From contig NZ_VATA01000022.1 of the NCBI RefSeq assembly GCF_005870025.1, positions 37,144 through 101,143 on the forward strand: DNA of 64,000 bases. Direction: 5' to 3'. Position 1 is the first letter of the stretch. Every line of letters begins with the position of its first letter. Shown one piece after another: positions 25,942 to 33,982 of the stretch. Source of the stretch: Poseidonocella sp. HB161398 (GTDB lineage: Bacteria > Pseudomonadota > Alphaproteobacteria > Rhodobacterales > Rhodobacteraceae). Below the pieces are notes generated by a model, which saw nothing but the letters and a program-made list of their open reading frames with translations, searched no databases and was not told the origin of the DNA. A program made the position numbers and the translations under genes.

Positions 25942-26868
25942 TCACTCCAGCCAGGTCTGATAGCTGGCCGGCACCCAGGAGAACCCGCCCTCGCCGCGCG
26001 GGGCGACATGGCCAAGCGCCGGGAAGGGCATGTGGTAGCCGATCGCCGGGATCCGGTCGGCGGCGATCATGCCGAGGATCTTCCTCCGCGTCGCCGCCGC
26101 CTGCGCCTTGTCCATGTCGAAGCGGACCTCCCAGTCGGGATAGCCGAGCGACCAGACATAGTGGTTGGCGGTATCGGCGAACAGCATCATCTGCTCGCCG
26201 TCGCTCTCCACCATGTAGGCCATGTGGCCCGGGGTATGGCCATAGGCCTCGACCGCAGTGATGCCCGGCGCCACCGAGGCGCCCGGATCGACGAAGCTGA
26301 ACTGCTCGCGCAGCGGACGGACCTTGGCCTCGTAGCCCTCGTTGCCCGAGGCCGACCAGTGGTTGTCCTCCACCGCGCCGGCCACATGGGCGGCATTGGC
26401 GAAGGTGGCGTCATCGCCCGACATCAGCCCGCCGATATGGTCGCCATGCATATGGGTCAGCACGACCCGGTCGACCATGTCCGCGCTGTAGCCCGCCGCT
26501 TCCAGCGCGCCGGTCACGCCCTCGGGCGCCAGGCCGGTATCGAACAGCACCAGCTCCGAGCCGGTATTGACCAGCATCGGCGTGAAGAAGAACTGCGCCC
26601 GGTCGGCGGGAATGAAATGCGCGTCCGACACGGCGGCGAACTCGTCCTCGGGCACGTCGGTGCCGAAGATCGCATGGGCATTGTCGCGGGTCGTCGTGCC
26701 GCCCAGAAGGGTGACGACCTCGTAGCTTCCCAGCTTGAAGCGGAAGAATTGCGGCGGCGTCGTGGCCCCCATCATCTCGGCGGCTGCCATGGACATCCTC
26801 GGCATTGCGGCAGCCAGCGGCGCGGCGGCTGCGGTGGTCAGGGCCTGTCGGCGGGTGATCTTCGTCAT
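25942..26868 (-). CDS. Tat-exported metallo-beta-lactamase-fold hydrolase
   Basis: A 308-residue periplasmic hydrolase. The N-terminus MTKITRRQALTTAAAAPLAA is a twin-arginine signal; the mature domain has the MBL metal motif THMHGDHIGGL, then the HTPGHMAYMV and FADTANHYVW metal-binding segments and a late H in AIGYHMPFPALGHV. MBL proteins of this group include lactonases and other esterases. The ATG at 26868 is preferred over one 33 bases upstream because GGGAGA lies six bases before it and the Tat motif then sits at the start. Substrate unknown. Confidence 0.87.
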   Translation of the reverse strand: MTKITRRQALTTAAAAPLAAAMPRMSMAAAEMMGATTPPQFFRFKLGSYEVVTLLGGTTTRDNAHAIFGTDVPEDEFAAVSDAHFIPADRAQFFFTPMLVNTGSELVLFDTGLAPEGVTGALEAAGYSADMVDRVVLTHMHGDHIGGLMSGDDATFANAAHVAGAVEDNHWSASGNEGYEAKVRPLREQFSFVDPGASVAPGITAVEAYGHTPGHMAYMVESDGEQMMLFADTANHYVWSLGYPDWEVRFDMDKAQAAATRRKILGMIAADRIPAIGYHMPFPALGHVAPRGEGGFSWVPASYQTWLE

Positions 26869-26953
26869 GTCGCGTCTCCCTTGCTGTTCCGGCAGCGGCA
26901 ATCACGGCGCCACCGCCAGTCAGCCGGAGACTAGCCATGATCTATTCCGGATC

Positions 26954-27376
26954 TCACTCCCACCAGCGGTCTATCACGGCGATGTCATCATCCGACCAGC
27001 CGAAGTGATGGGCAAGCTCGTGAACCGTCACATGCGCGACCAGATCCTCGAGCCCGACATCCCCCCGCGCGATCCATTCGTCGAGAATCGCCAGCCGGAA
27101 CAGCCAGATCGTGTCCGGCCCCGAGGGCTGGTCCATCACCGACTTCTCGGTCAGCGGGATGCCGTCATAGAGCCCGGTCAGCTCGTAGGGATCGGCGATC
27201 TCCAGGTCGCGCAGCATCTCCTCGGGGGCGAGATCCTCGACCCTCAGCGCCACCTGGCGCGCCGCCGCCGCAAAGCGCTGCGGCAGCGCCTCCAGCGTGG
27301 CACGGGCGATCTCCTCGATCTCCTCGAGGCCGGGGGGCAGTCCGAAGGCGGGCAGCGACTCAGGTTCATCGGTCAT
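26954..27376 (-). CDS. Zincin-type metallopeptidase family protein (COG3824-like)
   Basis: A 140-residue protein with the zinc motif HVTVHELAHHFGWSDDDI (HEXXH plus downstream Asp) at its C-terminus and the leading LPAFGLPPGLEEIEEIARATLEAL helix, as in the small cytosolic zincin-like proteins found in many alphaproteobacteria. Whether it is an active peptidase is unproven. ATG at 27376 (MTDEPES) is chosen over an upstream ATG because the added residues (GGGGPGCHDG) are low complexity. It is transcribed away from gltX. Confidence 0.78.
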   Translation of the reverse strand: MTDEPESLPAFGLPPGLEEIEEIARATLEALPQRFAAAARQVALRVEDLAPEEMLRDLEIADPYELTGLYDGIPLTEKSVMDQPSGPDTIWLFRLAILDEWIARGDVGLEDLVAHVTVHELAHHFGWSDDDIAVIDRWWE

Positions 27377-27445
27377 GGCCCCGTCATGGCAGCCGGGCCC
27401 GCCGCCGCCTAGCGACCGCGTCGTCACAGGGCGCCCGGAGAGGGT

Positions 27446-27472
27446 CCGGGAGAGGGCCGGGCCCTCTCCCGG
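27446..27472. repeat. Near-perfect 27-bp palindrome
   Basis: CCGGGAGAGGGCC, one G, GGCCCTCTCCCGG: 13 base pairs of perfect inverted repeat around one central base. It lies 70 bases upstream of gltX and 70 bases from the start of the divergent zincin gene. A partial copy of the left arm (CCGGAGAGGGTCCGGG) precedes it. Possible regulator site, cruciform or repeated extragenic element. Confidence 0.75.
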
Positions 27473-27541
27473 CGGCTTCCGCGCGGATTTCTGGACACCG
27501 TGCGCGCGATGTGGTTAGCCAGCGCCGACAGGAGATCCGCC

Positions 27542-28864
27542 ATGACCACCACCCGCTTCGCGCCCTCCCCCACGGGCTACCTGCATATCGGCAACCTGCG
27601 TGCCGCCCTGATGAACTTCGCCATCGCCCGCAAGGCCGGCGGGACCTTCATCCTGCGCATCGACGACACCGACCAGGAACGCTCGAAGCAGGAATACATC
27701 GACGGGATCTTCGCCGACCTCGAATGGCTCGGCTTCACCTGGGACCGGGTCGAATACCAGTCCAAGCGGCTCGACCGCTATGCCGCCGCCGCCGACAAGT
27801 TCCGCGCCATGGGCCGGTTCTACGAATGCTTCGAGACCCCGACCGAGCTCGACCTGAAGCGCAAGAAGCAGCTCAACATGGGCAAGCCGCCGGTCTATGA
27901 CCGCGCCGCGCTGAGCCTCTCCGACGACGAGAAGGCCGCCCTGCGCGCCGAGCGTCCCGGCCACTGGCGCTTCCTGCTCGACCAGGAGCGGATCGAATGG
28001 TCCGACGGCATCCTCGGCCCGATCTCCATCGACGCCGCCTCGGTCTCCGACCCGGTGCTGATCCGCGGCGACGGCCAGGTGCTCTACACGCTGGCCTCGG
28101 TGGTCGACGATGCCGAGATGGGCGTGACCCATGTCGTGCGCGGCGCCGACCACGTGACCAACACCGCGACGCAGATCCAGATGATCGACGCCTTCGGCGG
28201 CAAGGTGCCGGCCTTCGCCCACCATTCGCTGCTGACCGGCCCGCAGGGCGAGGCGCTGTCGAAGCGGCTCGGCACGCTCTCGCTGCGCGACCTGCGCGCC
28301 CGCGGGATCGAGCCGATGGCCATCCTCAGCCACATGGCGCGGCTCGGCTCCTCGCAGCCGGTGGAGCTGCGCAGCTCGATGGAGGAGATCATCGAGGGCT
28401 TCGACCTCTCGAGCTTCGGCGCCGCCCCGACGAAATTCGACGAGGCCGACCTGCTGCCGCTGACCGCGCGCCATCTGGGCAGCCTGCCGGTCGAGGCGGT
28501 CGCGGCGGACATTGCCGCGGCGGGCGTGCCCGACGCGCTGGCCCCGGCCTTCTGGGCGGTGATCCACGAGAATGTCGCGACCCGCGCCGAGATCGCCGGC
28601 TGGTGGCAGATCCTCCGCGACGGGGCCGAGCCCGCGATCGAGGACGAGGACCGCGACTTCATCGCCGAGGCGCTCGCCATGCTGCCGCCGCTGCCGTTCG
28701 ACGACACGACCTGGGGCAGCTGGACCGCCGCGGTGAAGGAGAAGACCGGCCGCAAGGGCAAGGGGCTCTTCATGCCGCTGCGCAAGGCGCTGACCGGCAA
28801 GGCCCGCGGCCCGGAAATGGCGCATTTCCTGCCGCTGATGCAGGCCCTGCCGAAACAGGGCTGA
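27542..28864 (+). CDS. gltX: Glutamyl-tRNA synthetase
   Basis: GluRS charges tRNA-Glu (and in many alphaproteobacteria mischarges tRNA-Gln). The 440-residue product has RFAPSPTGYLHIGNLRAALMN (HIGH-type) and the KMSKS-equivalent EALSKRLGTLSLRDLR. Its length and the short anticodon-binding part suggest the GluRS2-like form that coexists with a second gltX in many alphaproteobacteria; the other copy would lie outside the window. The AGGAGATCC site before the ATG at 27542 fixes the start. Confidence 0.93.
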   Translation: MTTTRFAPSPTGYLHIGNLRAALMNFAIARKAGGTFILRIDDTDQERSKQEYIDGIFADLEWLGFTWDRVEYQSKRLDRYAAAADKFRAMGRFYECFETPTELDLKRKKQLNMGKPPVYDRAALSLSDDEKAALRAERPGHWRFLLDQERIEWSDGILGPISIDAASVSDPVLIRGDGQVLYTLASVVDDAEMGVTHVVRGADHVTNTATQIQMIDAFGGKVPAFAHHSLLTGPQGEALSKRLGTLSLRDLRARGIEPMAILSHMARLGSSQPVELRSSMEEIIEGFDLSSFGAAPTKFDEADLLPLTARHLGSLPVEAVAADIAAAGVPDALAPAFWAVIHENVATRAEIAGWWQILRDGAEPAIEDEDRDFIAEALAMLPPLPFDDTTWGSWTAAVKEKTGRKGKGLFMPLRKALTGKARGPEMAHFLPLMQALPKQG

Positions 28865-28930
28865 GCCCTGCCGCCGGGGCCCGCCACGGGTCCCGGCCGC
28901 CGCCCGCCTTGCCACGCGACGGTATCCGCG

Positions 28931-29455
28931 TCAGAGGCGCCGGTACATGTAGGTGGTCGCATGCCGCGCCCGCCCGTCCGGATCCCAGGCGAAATCCGGG
29001 ATCTCCCCGGCCACCTCGAACCCCACCGAAGCATAGAGCGGCGCCGCCGCATCCCCGCTGCGCGTGTCGAGCGTCACCAGCGTCCGGCCGAGGCCGCGGG
29101 CATGGCCGAGCGCGGCCGTCATCAGCTGCCGGCCGATCCCCTGCCGCCGCGCCGCGGGATGCACCATCATCTTGGCGATCTCGCAGCGATGCGGCTGGTT
29201 CGGCGGCATCGCCGTGACAAGCTGCACTGTGCCGAGCAGCCGGCCCGCCCGCTCGGCGCCGAAAAGCACCCGCCGCCCGGCCTCGATCTCGGCGCGCACA
29301 TCCTCGGCCCAGAACCGCCGCGCCTCCGTCTCGGCAAGCGGCGCCATGAAGCCGATCGCCGCCCCGCCCGCGACGCTGCCAACGAGGATCTCCGCCAAAG
29401 CCTCCAGCCTCGGGCCAAGCCCGGCGCCGTCGATCGTGATCACGCGCGTCTCCAT
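28931..29455 (-). CDS. GNAT-family N-acetyltransferase
   Basis: A 174-residue acetyltransferase. The acetyl-CoA region is MMVHPAARRQGIGRQLMTAA, the R-x-x-G-x-G/A pattern, preceded by GTVQLV and followed by LVTLDTRSGDAAAPLYASVGFE, the usual GNAT beta-4 to beta-7 order. ATG at 29455 is preferred because GAGGAG lies seven bases upstream. It sits 11 bases downstream of the XRE-cupin regulator on the same strand, so the two form an operon and the regulator may control its expression. Substrate unknown. Confidence 0.87.
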   Translation of the reverse strand: METRVITIDGAGLGPRLEALAEILVGSVAGGAAIGFMAPLAETEARRFWAEDVRAEIEAGRRVLFGAERAGRLLGTVQLVTAMPPNQPHRCEIAKMMVHPAARRQGIGRQLMTAALGHARGLGRTLVTLDTRSGDAAAPLYASVGFEVAGEIPDFAWDPDGRARHATTYMYRRL

Positions 29456-29466
29456 GGCGGAACTCC

Positions 29467-30027
29467 TCAAGCCAGGGCGATTATGTAGCGGACCGGCGCC
29501 TCGGCCGTCTCGAAGGACGACGCACCGCGCAGGCAGTAGCGCAGGCAGTCGCCCGGCCCCAGCTCATGCGCGGCGCCGTCCACCGTCAGCCGCAGCCGCC
29601 CTTCGAGCAGCAGCAGGTGGTGCTCCTGCCCGGGCCGCGCCGGGGCGCCGTAGCTGATCCGCTGATGCGGCCCGATCGTGCATTCCAGCAGCTCCACCGT
29701 CAGCTGGCGGCTCGGCGGCGAGACATTGCGGCGGGTGAACTGCTTGCCGGGATCCTCCCAGACGCTCTGTCCGGCGCGGCGCATCAGCGGCTCGAAGCCC
29801 GGCTCCAGCGGCGCCAGCAGCTGCGAGATCGGCAGGGCCAGCGCCGTGGCCAGACGGCCGAGCGTCTCCGCCGTCGGGCTGACCTCGCCATTCTCGATCC
29901 GCGAGAGCGTCGCGCGGCTGATGCCGCTCCTGCCCGCCAGGTCCTGCAGGGTCAGCCCCTGCCCGGTGCGCAGCGCGCGCAGATGATCGGCCAGGGGCCG
30001 GATGAGATCGCTTTCCGTGTTTTCCAT
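29467..30027 (-). CDS. XRE-family regulator with C-terminal cupin domain
   Basis: A 186-residue transcription factor. Residues 10-65 form a Cro/C1-type helix-turn-helix (LRTGQGLTLQDLAGRSGISRATLSRIENG), followed by a cupin domain (about 100-186; PGQEHHLLLLEGRLRLTV and ELGPGDCLRYCLRG), the plan of PuuR-like sensors that bind small ligands in the cupin. It is divergent from the phosphatase gene and in an operon with the GNAT gene. Confidence 0.9.
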   Translation of the reverse strand: MENTESDLIRPLADHLRALRTGQGLTLQDLAGRSGISRATLSRIENGEVSPTAETLGRLATALALPISQLLAPLEPGFEPLMRRAGQSVWEDPGKQFTRRNVSPPSRQLTVELLECTIGPHQRISYGAPARPGQEHHLLLLEGRLRLTVDGAAHELGPGDCLRYCLRGASSFETAEAPVRYIIALA

Positions 30028-30133
30028 ATCCGGGAATTAATCCCGATTCTGATCGGTGCGCAAGACAGGACGGCGGCCGCATGCTTGTTCCGCTGGCGGC
30101 AAGGCGCTACGCAGGCAGGAAAAGGAGCCCGCG

Positions 30134-30580
30134 ATGCCGCGCATTCTCTTCGTCTGCCTGGGAAATATCTGCCGGTCGCCCGCGGCCGAAGGCGTGCTGC
30201 GCGCGCTGGAACCGGATTGGGAGATCGACAGCGCCGGGACCGGCGACTGGCATGTCGGCGAGCCGCCCTACGGACCGATGCAGCAGGCGGCGCAGGCCCG
30301 CGGCTACGAGCTCGGCGGGCTGCGCGCGCGCCAGTTCACCCGTGCGGATTTCGGCAGATGGGACCGGATCGTCGCGATGGACGACGCCAATCTCGCCAAT
30401 ATCGAGCGGCTGCGCCCGGCAGGGGACGGCACGGAGGTGGTGCTGATGATGGCGTTCGCCCCGGAGACCGGCATCTCCGAAGTGCCCGACCCCTACTACA
30501 CCCGCGATTTCGACGGCGCGCTCGACCTGATCGAGGCCGCGGCACGGGGCCTGGCCGCGCAATCCGCCCCGCGGGACTGA
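30134..30580 (+). CDS. Low-molecular-weight protein-tyrosine phosphatase
   Basis: A 148-residue phosphatase with the N-terminal active-site loop VCLGNICRSPAAEGVL (C-x5-R-S) and the general-acid DPYY in VPDPYYTRDFDGALD, all LMW-PTP landmarks. Bacterial members dephosphorylate tyrosine kinases of capsule synthesis (Wzb) or have housekeeping roles; this copy is 24 kb from the capsule locus with no kinase nearby. AAGGAG precedes the ATG at 30134. Confidence 0.93.
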   Translation: MPRILFVCLGNICRSPAAEGVLRALEPDWEIDSAGTGDWHVGEPPYGPMQQAAQARGYELGGLRARQFTRADFGRWDRIVAMDDANLANIERLRPAGDGTEVVLMMAFAPETGISEVPDPYYTRDFDGALDLIEAAARGLAAQSAPRD

Positions 30581-30656
30581 CCCGGGGCGGCGGCCGGAAA
30601 TTTGTTTCCAAGCCGGATCCCCCCTTGCATAGACATGCGGGATTTTGAATCATCTC

Positions 30657-30680
30657 GTTGAAAATAAAAGATTTTTCAAC
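30657..30680 (+). promoter_or_regulatory. AT-rich hairpin next to the VPLPA gene ribosome site
   Basis: GTTGAAAA (30657-30664), eight-base spacer, TTTTCAAC (30673-30680): a perfect eight-base inverted repeat ending one base before the CGGAGGAC ribosome site of the gene at 30692. It could be a 5' leader hairpin or an operator overlapping the promoter. Confidence 0.45.
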
Positions 30681-30691
30681 CGGAGGACGAT

Positions 30692-31339
30692 ATGACAAAT
30701 CCCCTTGCAACTACGTTTGGCAGTCTGGCGCTCGCCCTGGCCGCGACGGCGCCGCAGGCCGCGACGCTGCTGACGAACGGGACCGCCGATGGCGCCAGCT
30801 TCGACGACCCGGACTTCCGGGGCCTCATGTTCGACATCACGACCGGCTCGAACAGCCTGACACTGACCGACATCATCGCCACGCTTCATACCGGGGTCAC
30901 CGCCGATTACGCGGTCTACTACTATGCCGGCAGCTACGCGGAGACGGAGATGGGCGCGCTCGGCGACTGGACCCTTCTCACCGCCTTCGACGACCTGACC
31001 GGGACAGGCAGCGAGCAGAGCCTCGACACCACCGATCTGCTGCTCGAGGCAGACTCCACCTATGCGCTTCTCATCCTCGGCGCCAGCGGCGGCGGCGTGA
31101 ATGCCAGCTGGGACGGCTCGACGGGCGACGTGATCGCCTCCGACGACAATCTCTCGATCGAGAACGGCCTTTCGGTCAGCTACCCGCTCGGCACCTACTA
31201 CTATTCCCGCGGCCTGCTGGGCGGGCTGGTCTACGAGGTGAATTCCGAAGTGCCCCTGCCCGCCTCGCTGCCGCTGCTGGCTGCCGGGCTGGGCGGCATC
31301 TGGTCCCTGCGCCGCCGGAAGGCCGCGCGGCCGAACTGA
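30692..31339 (+). CDS. VPLPA-CTERM sorting-domain protein
   Basis: A 215-residue exported protein with a signal peptide (MTNPLATTFGSLALALAATAPQA) and a C-terminal tripartite sorting signal: VPLPAS, a hydrophobic stretch LPLLAAGLGGIWSL and RRRK. This is the VPLPA-CTERM type recognised by exosortases in Rhodobacterales, so the protein is probably cleaved at the membrane and sent to the envelope or outside, often with exopolysaccharide. The middle is acidic, beta-rich and Ser/Thr/Gly-rich, with repeated aspartates, as in surface adhesin-like domains. No exosortase gene is in the window. Confidence 0.88.
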   Translation: MTNPLATTFGSLALALAATAPQAATLLTNGTADGASFDDPDFRGLMFDITTGSNSLTLTDIIATLHTGVTADYAVYYYAGSYAETEMGALGDWTLLTAFDDLTGTGSEQSLDTTDLLLEADSTYALLILGASGGGVNASWDGSTGDVIASDDNLSIENGLSVSYPLGTYYYSRGLLGGLVYEVNSEVPLPASLPLLAAGLGGIWSLRRRKAARPN

Positions 31340-31505
31340 TCCCCGGGGGCGGGACCCCAGACGGGCCCCCGAGCGGTTGCGGCCGGCTGCCCGGCGCGCA
31401 GAGGACGGCCCCCTGCCGGGCCAGGCCCGTTAACGCATTTCCATAAATGAATTGTTAAACATGTCGGGACCACCTTCGTCGAAGATCTTTCTGGAGCCCA
31501 TTCCG

Positions 31506-32696
31506 ATGACCACCTTCGCCAAGCTGGCCGCGCCCGCGGCCTGCCTTCTCGTCCCTGCCCTGCCGCTTGCCGCCCAGACCAGTTACCAGACCTGCATCAC
31601 GCCGGGCTGGCTGGAGAAATCCGATGCCGATTTCGCCGCCGCCTGCGCCGATCTGGCCTTCAATGGCAGCCTCGAGGAACGCCAGCGCCTGGCCTGGATG
31701 TTCTTCGCCCGGGTCAACCGCCTGCTCGACGCGCCCGAGGGCAATGACGGCATGACGCCCTCGGGCAAGGTGCCGCTCTGGATGGCCTGGCCGACCGATC
31801 CCGACACGTTCCACTCCGCCAGGCCCTTCGATTTCGGCGCCCCGCCCCGCACCGACATGGAGCCGAGCGCCGAGAAGAAGGACATCGTGGCCGGCCGCGT
31901 GACCACCGCCGATCCCGACGGCGCCAACGAGGAAGTCACCCGCAACCAGATCAGCTACGACTACCTGATCGCCAAGGGGCTGACGACCAAGCTCGATGTC
32001 GCCGCGTATTTCGAGGATCACGACTATGTCGACATGCCGGTCGGCACGATCGAGCTGAAGGCCTCCTGGCTGCAGGTCGCCGATGGCAGCCCGGCGCCCG
32101 AGGGCGCGCTGACCTATGATTTCGACAGCGGCACCTATTGGTGGCGCGGCCTGCATATCATGGTGAAGATGGCGCCGCTCCCTGATCCGGGCGACACCTT
32201 CTACAGCGAGGATCCCAGCTGGTTCTGGACGACCTTCGAGTTCAACGCCAATCCCGGCGTCGCCCATGTGCGCGAGACGCTCATCACCCAGCGCGCGCCG
32301 CTGCCCGGCGGCCAGATCGCCGAAATCCTGGCCGCCGCCGGGCTCGGCGGCGAGGGGTTCGACCGCTACGCCCCGAACGGCACCCAGATCCGCTTCACCG
32401 AGAACGGCACGGGCGCGGTGCCGGTCGTGCTCGGCCATACCGACATGGAGGATTTCGCCGGCGGCCCGAACACCGCGCAGCCGCAGTACTGGACCGGCTT
32501 CCAGGCGAGCTGCCATGCCTGCCACGCCACCGCTGCCTACAACCCCGCAAGCGGCAGCTTCTTTCCCTTCTCGGTGCCGGTAGGCGCGCTGCATCCGGGC
32601 TACAACGTCGCCGACAAGGCCGGGATCGTCCAGTATCTGGGCCAGGGCTTCAAGCCGCTCGACTTCATGTGGCCGATCGCCTTCCAGGCGCGCTGA
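31506..32696 (+). CDS. Exported protein with one c-type heme motif
   Basis: A 396-residue protein with a signal peptide (ending LAAQ, about residue 22). The only recognised motif is CHACH in QASCHACHATAAYNP near residue 340, a covalent heme c site; a second Met/His ligand is not obvious, and the heme sits in the last fifth of the protein rather than in a small cytochrome c domain. The rest has no family I recognise, with mid-part SWFWTTFEFNANPGVAH and DYVDMPVGTIELKASWLQVAD. ATG at 31506 follows TGGAGCCCATTCCG. Likely a periplasmic redox protein of unknown job. Confidence 0.72.
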   Translation: MTTFAKLAAPAACLLVPALPLAAQTSYQTCITPGWLEKSDADFAAACADLAFNGSLEERQRLAWMFFARVNRLLDAPEGNDGMTPSGKVPLWMAWPTDPDTFHSARPFDFGAPPRTDMEPSAEKKDIVAGRVTTADPDGANEEVTRNQISYDYLIAKGLTTKLDVAAYFEDHDYVDMPVGTIELKASWLQVADGSPAPEGALTYDFDSGTYWWRGLHIMVKMAPLPDPGDTFYSEDPSWFWTTFEFNANPGVAHVRETLITQRAPLPGGQIAEILAAAGLGGEGFDRYAPNGTQIRFTENGTGAVPVVLGHTDMEDFAGGPNTAQPQYWTGFQASCHACHATAAYNPASGSFFPFSVPVGALHPGYNVADKAGIVQYLGQGFKPLDFMWPIAFQAR

Positions 32697-32858
32697 GCCG
32701 CCGGGCGCCCCGGCCCGGACCGGGGTGCCGCATCGCCGCAGGGGCGGGATAGAACCGTTCCTTGCCAGGAACTTGCACATCCCCTGTCGCACGGACGGCC
32801 TTGACAGCTGCCCGGACGGCTGCTCCCGTCATGCCATCGCAGACATGGGGGAGCGGCC

Positions 32859-33902
32859 ATGCCGGACAGCCTCAGGCACAGCATCCTGGACGCGCATGTC
32901 GCGCTCTGGGACCCGCAGGCCGCCCGGGCGGAGCCCGCGGACGGCAACGGGCGGCGCTACCTCGGCCGCGACGGCGGGATCCGCTGGAAGATCATCCCGC
33001 GGGGCACGCCCGGCGAGGGGTTCTGGGACGCCGTTTCCGGCGGCGACCTGCGCGCCGTGCGCGAAGCGGCCGGACGGATCCTGCTGAAGCGCGCGCTGAC
33101 CCCGCCCGAAACCGGTGCGCTCTGGCGGGAGGAGGACCGGCGCGACCCCTATCTCGCCTCGGCGCTCTTCACCCTGCCCCATGGCGGCCCGTCCGCCGAA
33201 CGGCGCGATCTCGGCCGGATGGGCCCGGATTTCATCGTCATTGGCTCGGGCGCAGAGGGCGCGGCGACGCTCTACGACCATATCTGCCGCCATCCGAAGA
33301 TCATGGACCGCCGCCCGGCCGAGATCGGCTATTTCACGCTCCGGCGCCATCAGGGCGAGGCCTGGTACCGCCAGTTCTTCGCCGGCCGCCGGGACGGGAT
33401 GCTGGCGGGCGAGGCCAGCGCCTCATATTTCGACCGCCCGCTGCCCGGCACCCCCGGCCGCATCGCCGCCCTGGCGCCCGGGGCCCATCTCTTCCTGATC
33501 CTCGCCGATCCCGTCCGTCGCGCCATCGAGGAATACTACGCGGCGCCGCCGGACCCTGCCGGGCCTCGCGAAGAGCTGACCGTCGCCCGGCTGCGCGCCG
33601 ATCTGGAGCGCGGCGCCGCCTATCTGCAGACCGGCTTCTACGACCAGCGCCTGCCGCTCTGGCAGGACGCGATCGAGTCCGGACGGCTGAGCATCCTCGC
33701 CCGGTCCCAGCTGGAGAAGAGCCCGACCGAGGTCGCCGCCGCCGCCTGGAAGGTGCTCGGCCTGCCCGAGGCCAGCCCCGCCCTTCCGCAGCAGCGCCGC
33801 GCCGGCCATCCCGCACCGGCGGAGGACGTGCTCGACTTCCTCGGCAGCCTCTACCGCGGCACGGCCGAGACGCTCGCCCGCGACTACGGCGTGCTTCTCT
33901 GA
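32859..33902 (+). CDS. Degenerate sulfotransferase-like protein
   Basis: A 347-residue protein whose middle resembles PAPS-dependent sulfotransferases in order: FIVIGSGAEGAATLYDHICR (5'-phosphosulfate-binding loop region, residues 125-144), HPKI, EIGYF, GEASASYF (184-191) and LFLILADPVRRAIEEYY (211-227). The family normally has a Lys in the first loop (G-x-x-K-x-G-T) and Arg in the second (RDP-x-x-R); here the Lys is absent and the second reads ADP. Catalysis is therefore doubtful although the fold is likely. A 120-residue N-terminal part has no match I know. The ATG at 32859 has GGGGGAG upstream. Confidence 0.6.
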   Translation: MPDSLRHSILDAHVALWDPQAARAEPADGNGRRYLGRDGGIRWKIIPRGTPGEGFWDAVSGGDLRAVREAAGRILLKRALTPPETGALWREEDRRDPYLASALFTLPHGGPSAERRDLGRMGPDFIVIGSGAEGAATLYDHICRHPKIMDRRPAEIGYFTLRRHQGEAWYRQFFAGRRDGMLAGEASASYFDRPLPGTPGRIAALAPGAHLFLILADPVRRAIEEYYAAPPDPAGPREELTVARLRADLERGAAYLQTGFYDQRLPLWQDAIESGRLSILARSQLEKSPTEVAAAAWKVLGLPEASPALPQQRRAGHPAPAEDVLDFLGSLYRGTAETLARDYGVLL

Positions 33903-33919
33903 CCCCCTGAACGCGAAAC

Positions 33920-33937
33920 GCGCCCCCGGAGGGGCGC
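33920..33937. terminator. Hairpin between convergent genes
   Basis: GCGCCCC (33920-33926), loop CGGA, GGGGCGC (33931-33937). It lies between the convergent sulfotransferase-like gene and lpd and has no clear T-run. Confidence 0.55.
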
Positions 33938-33982
33938 GCCTGGACGTCACGGAGCCGAGGGGCGCCCGCAGGCGCCGCCCGG

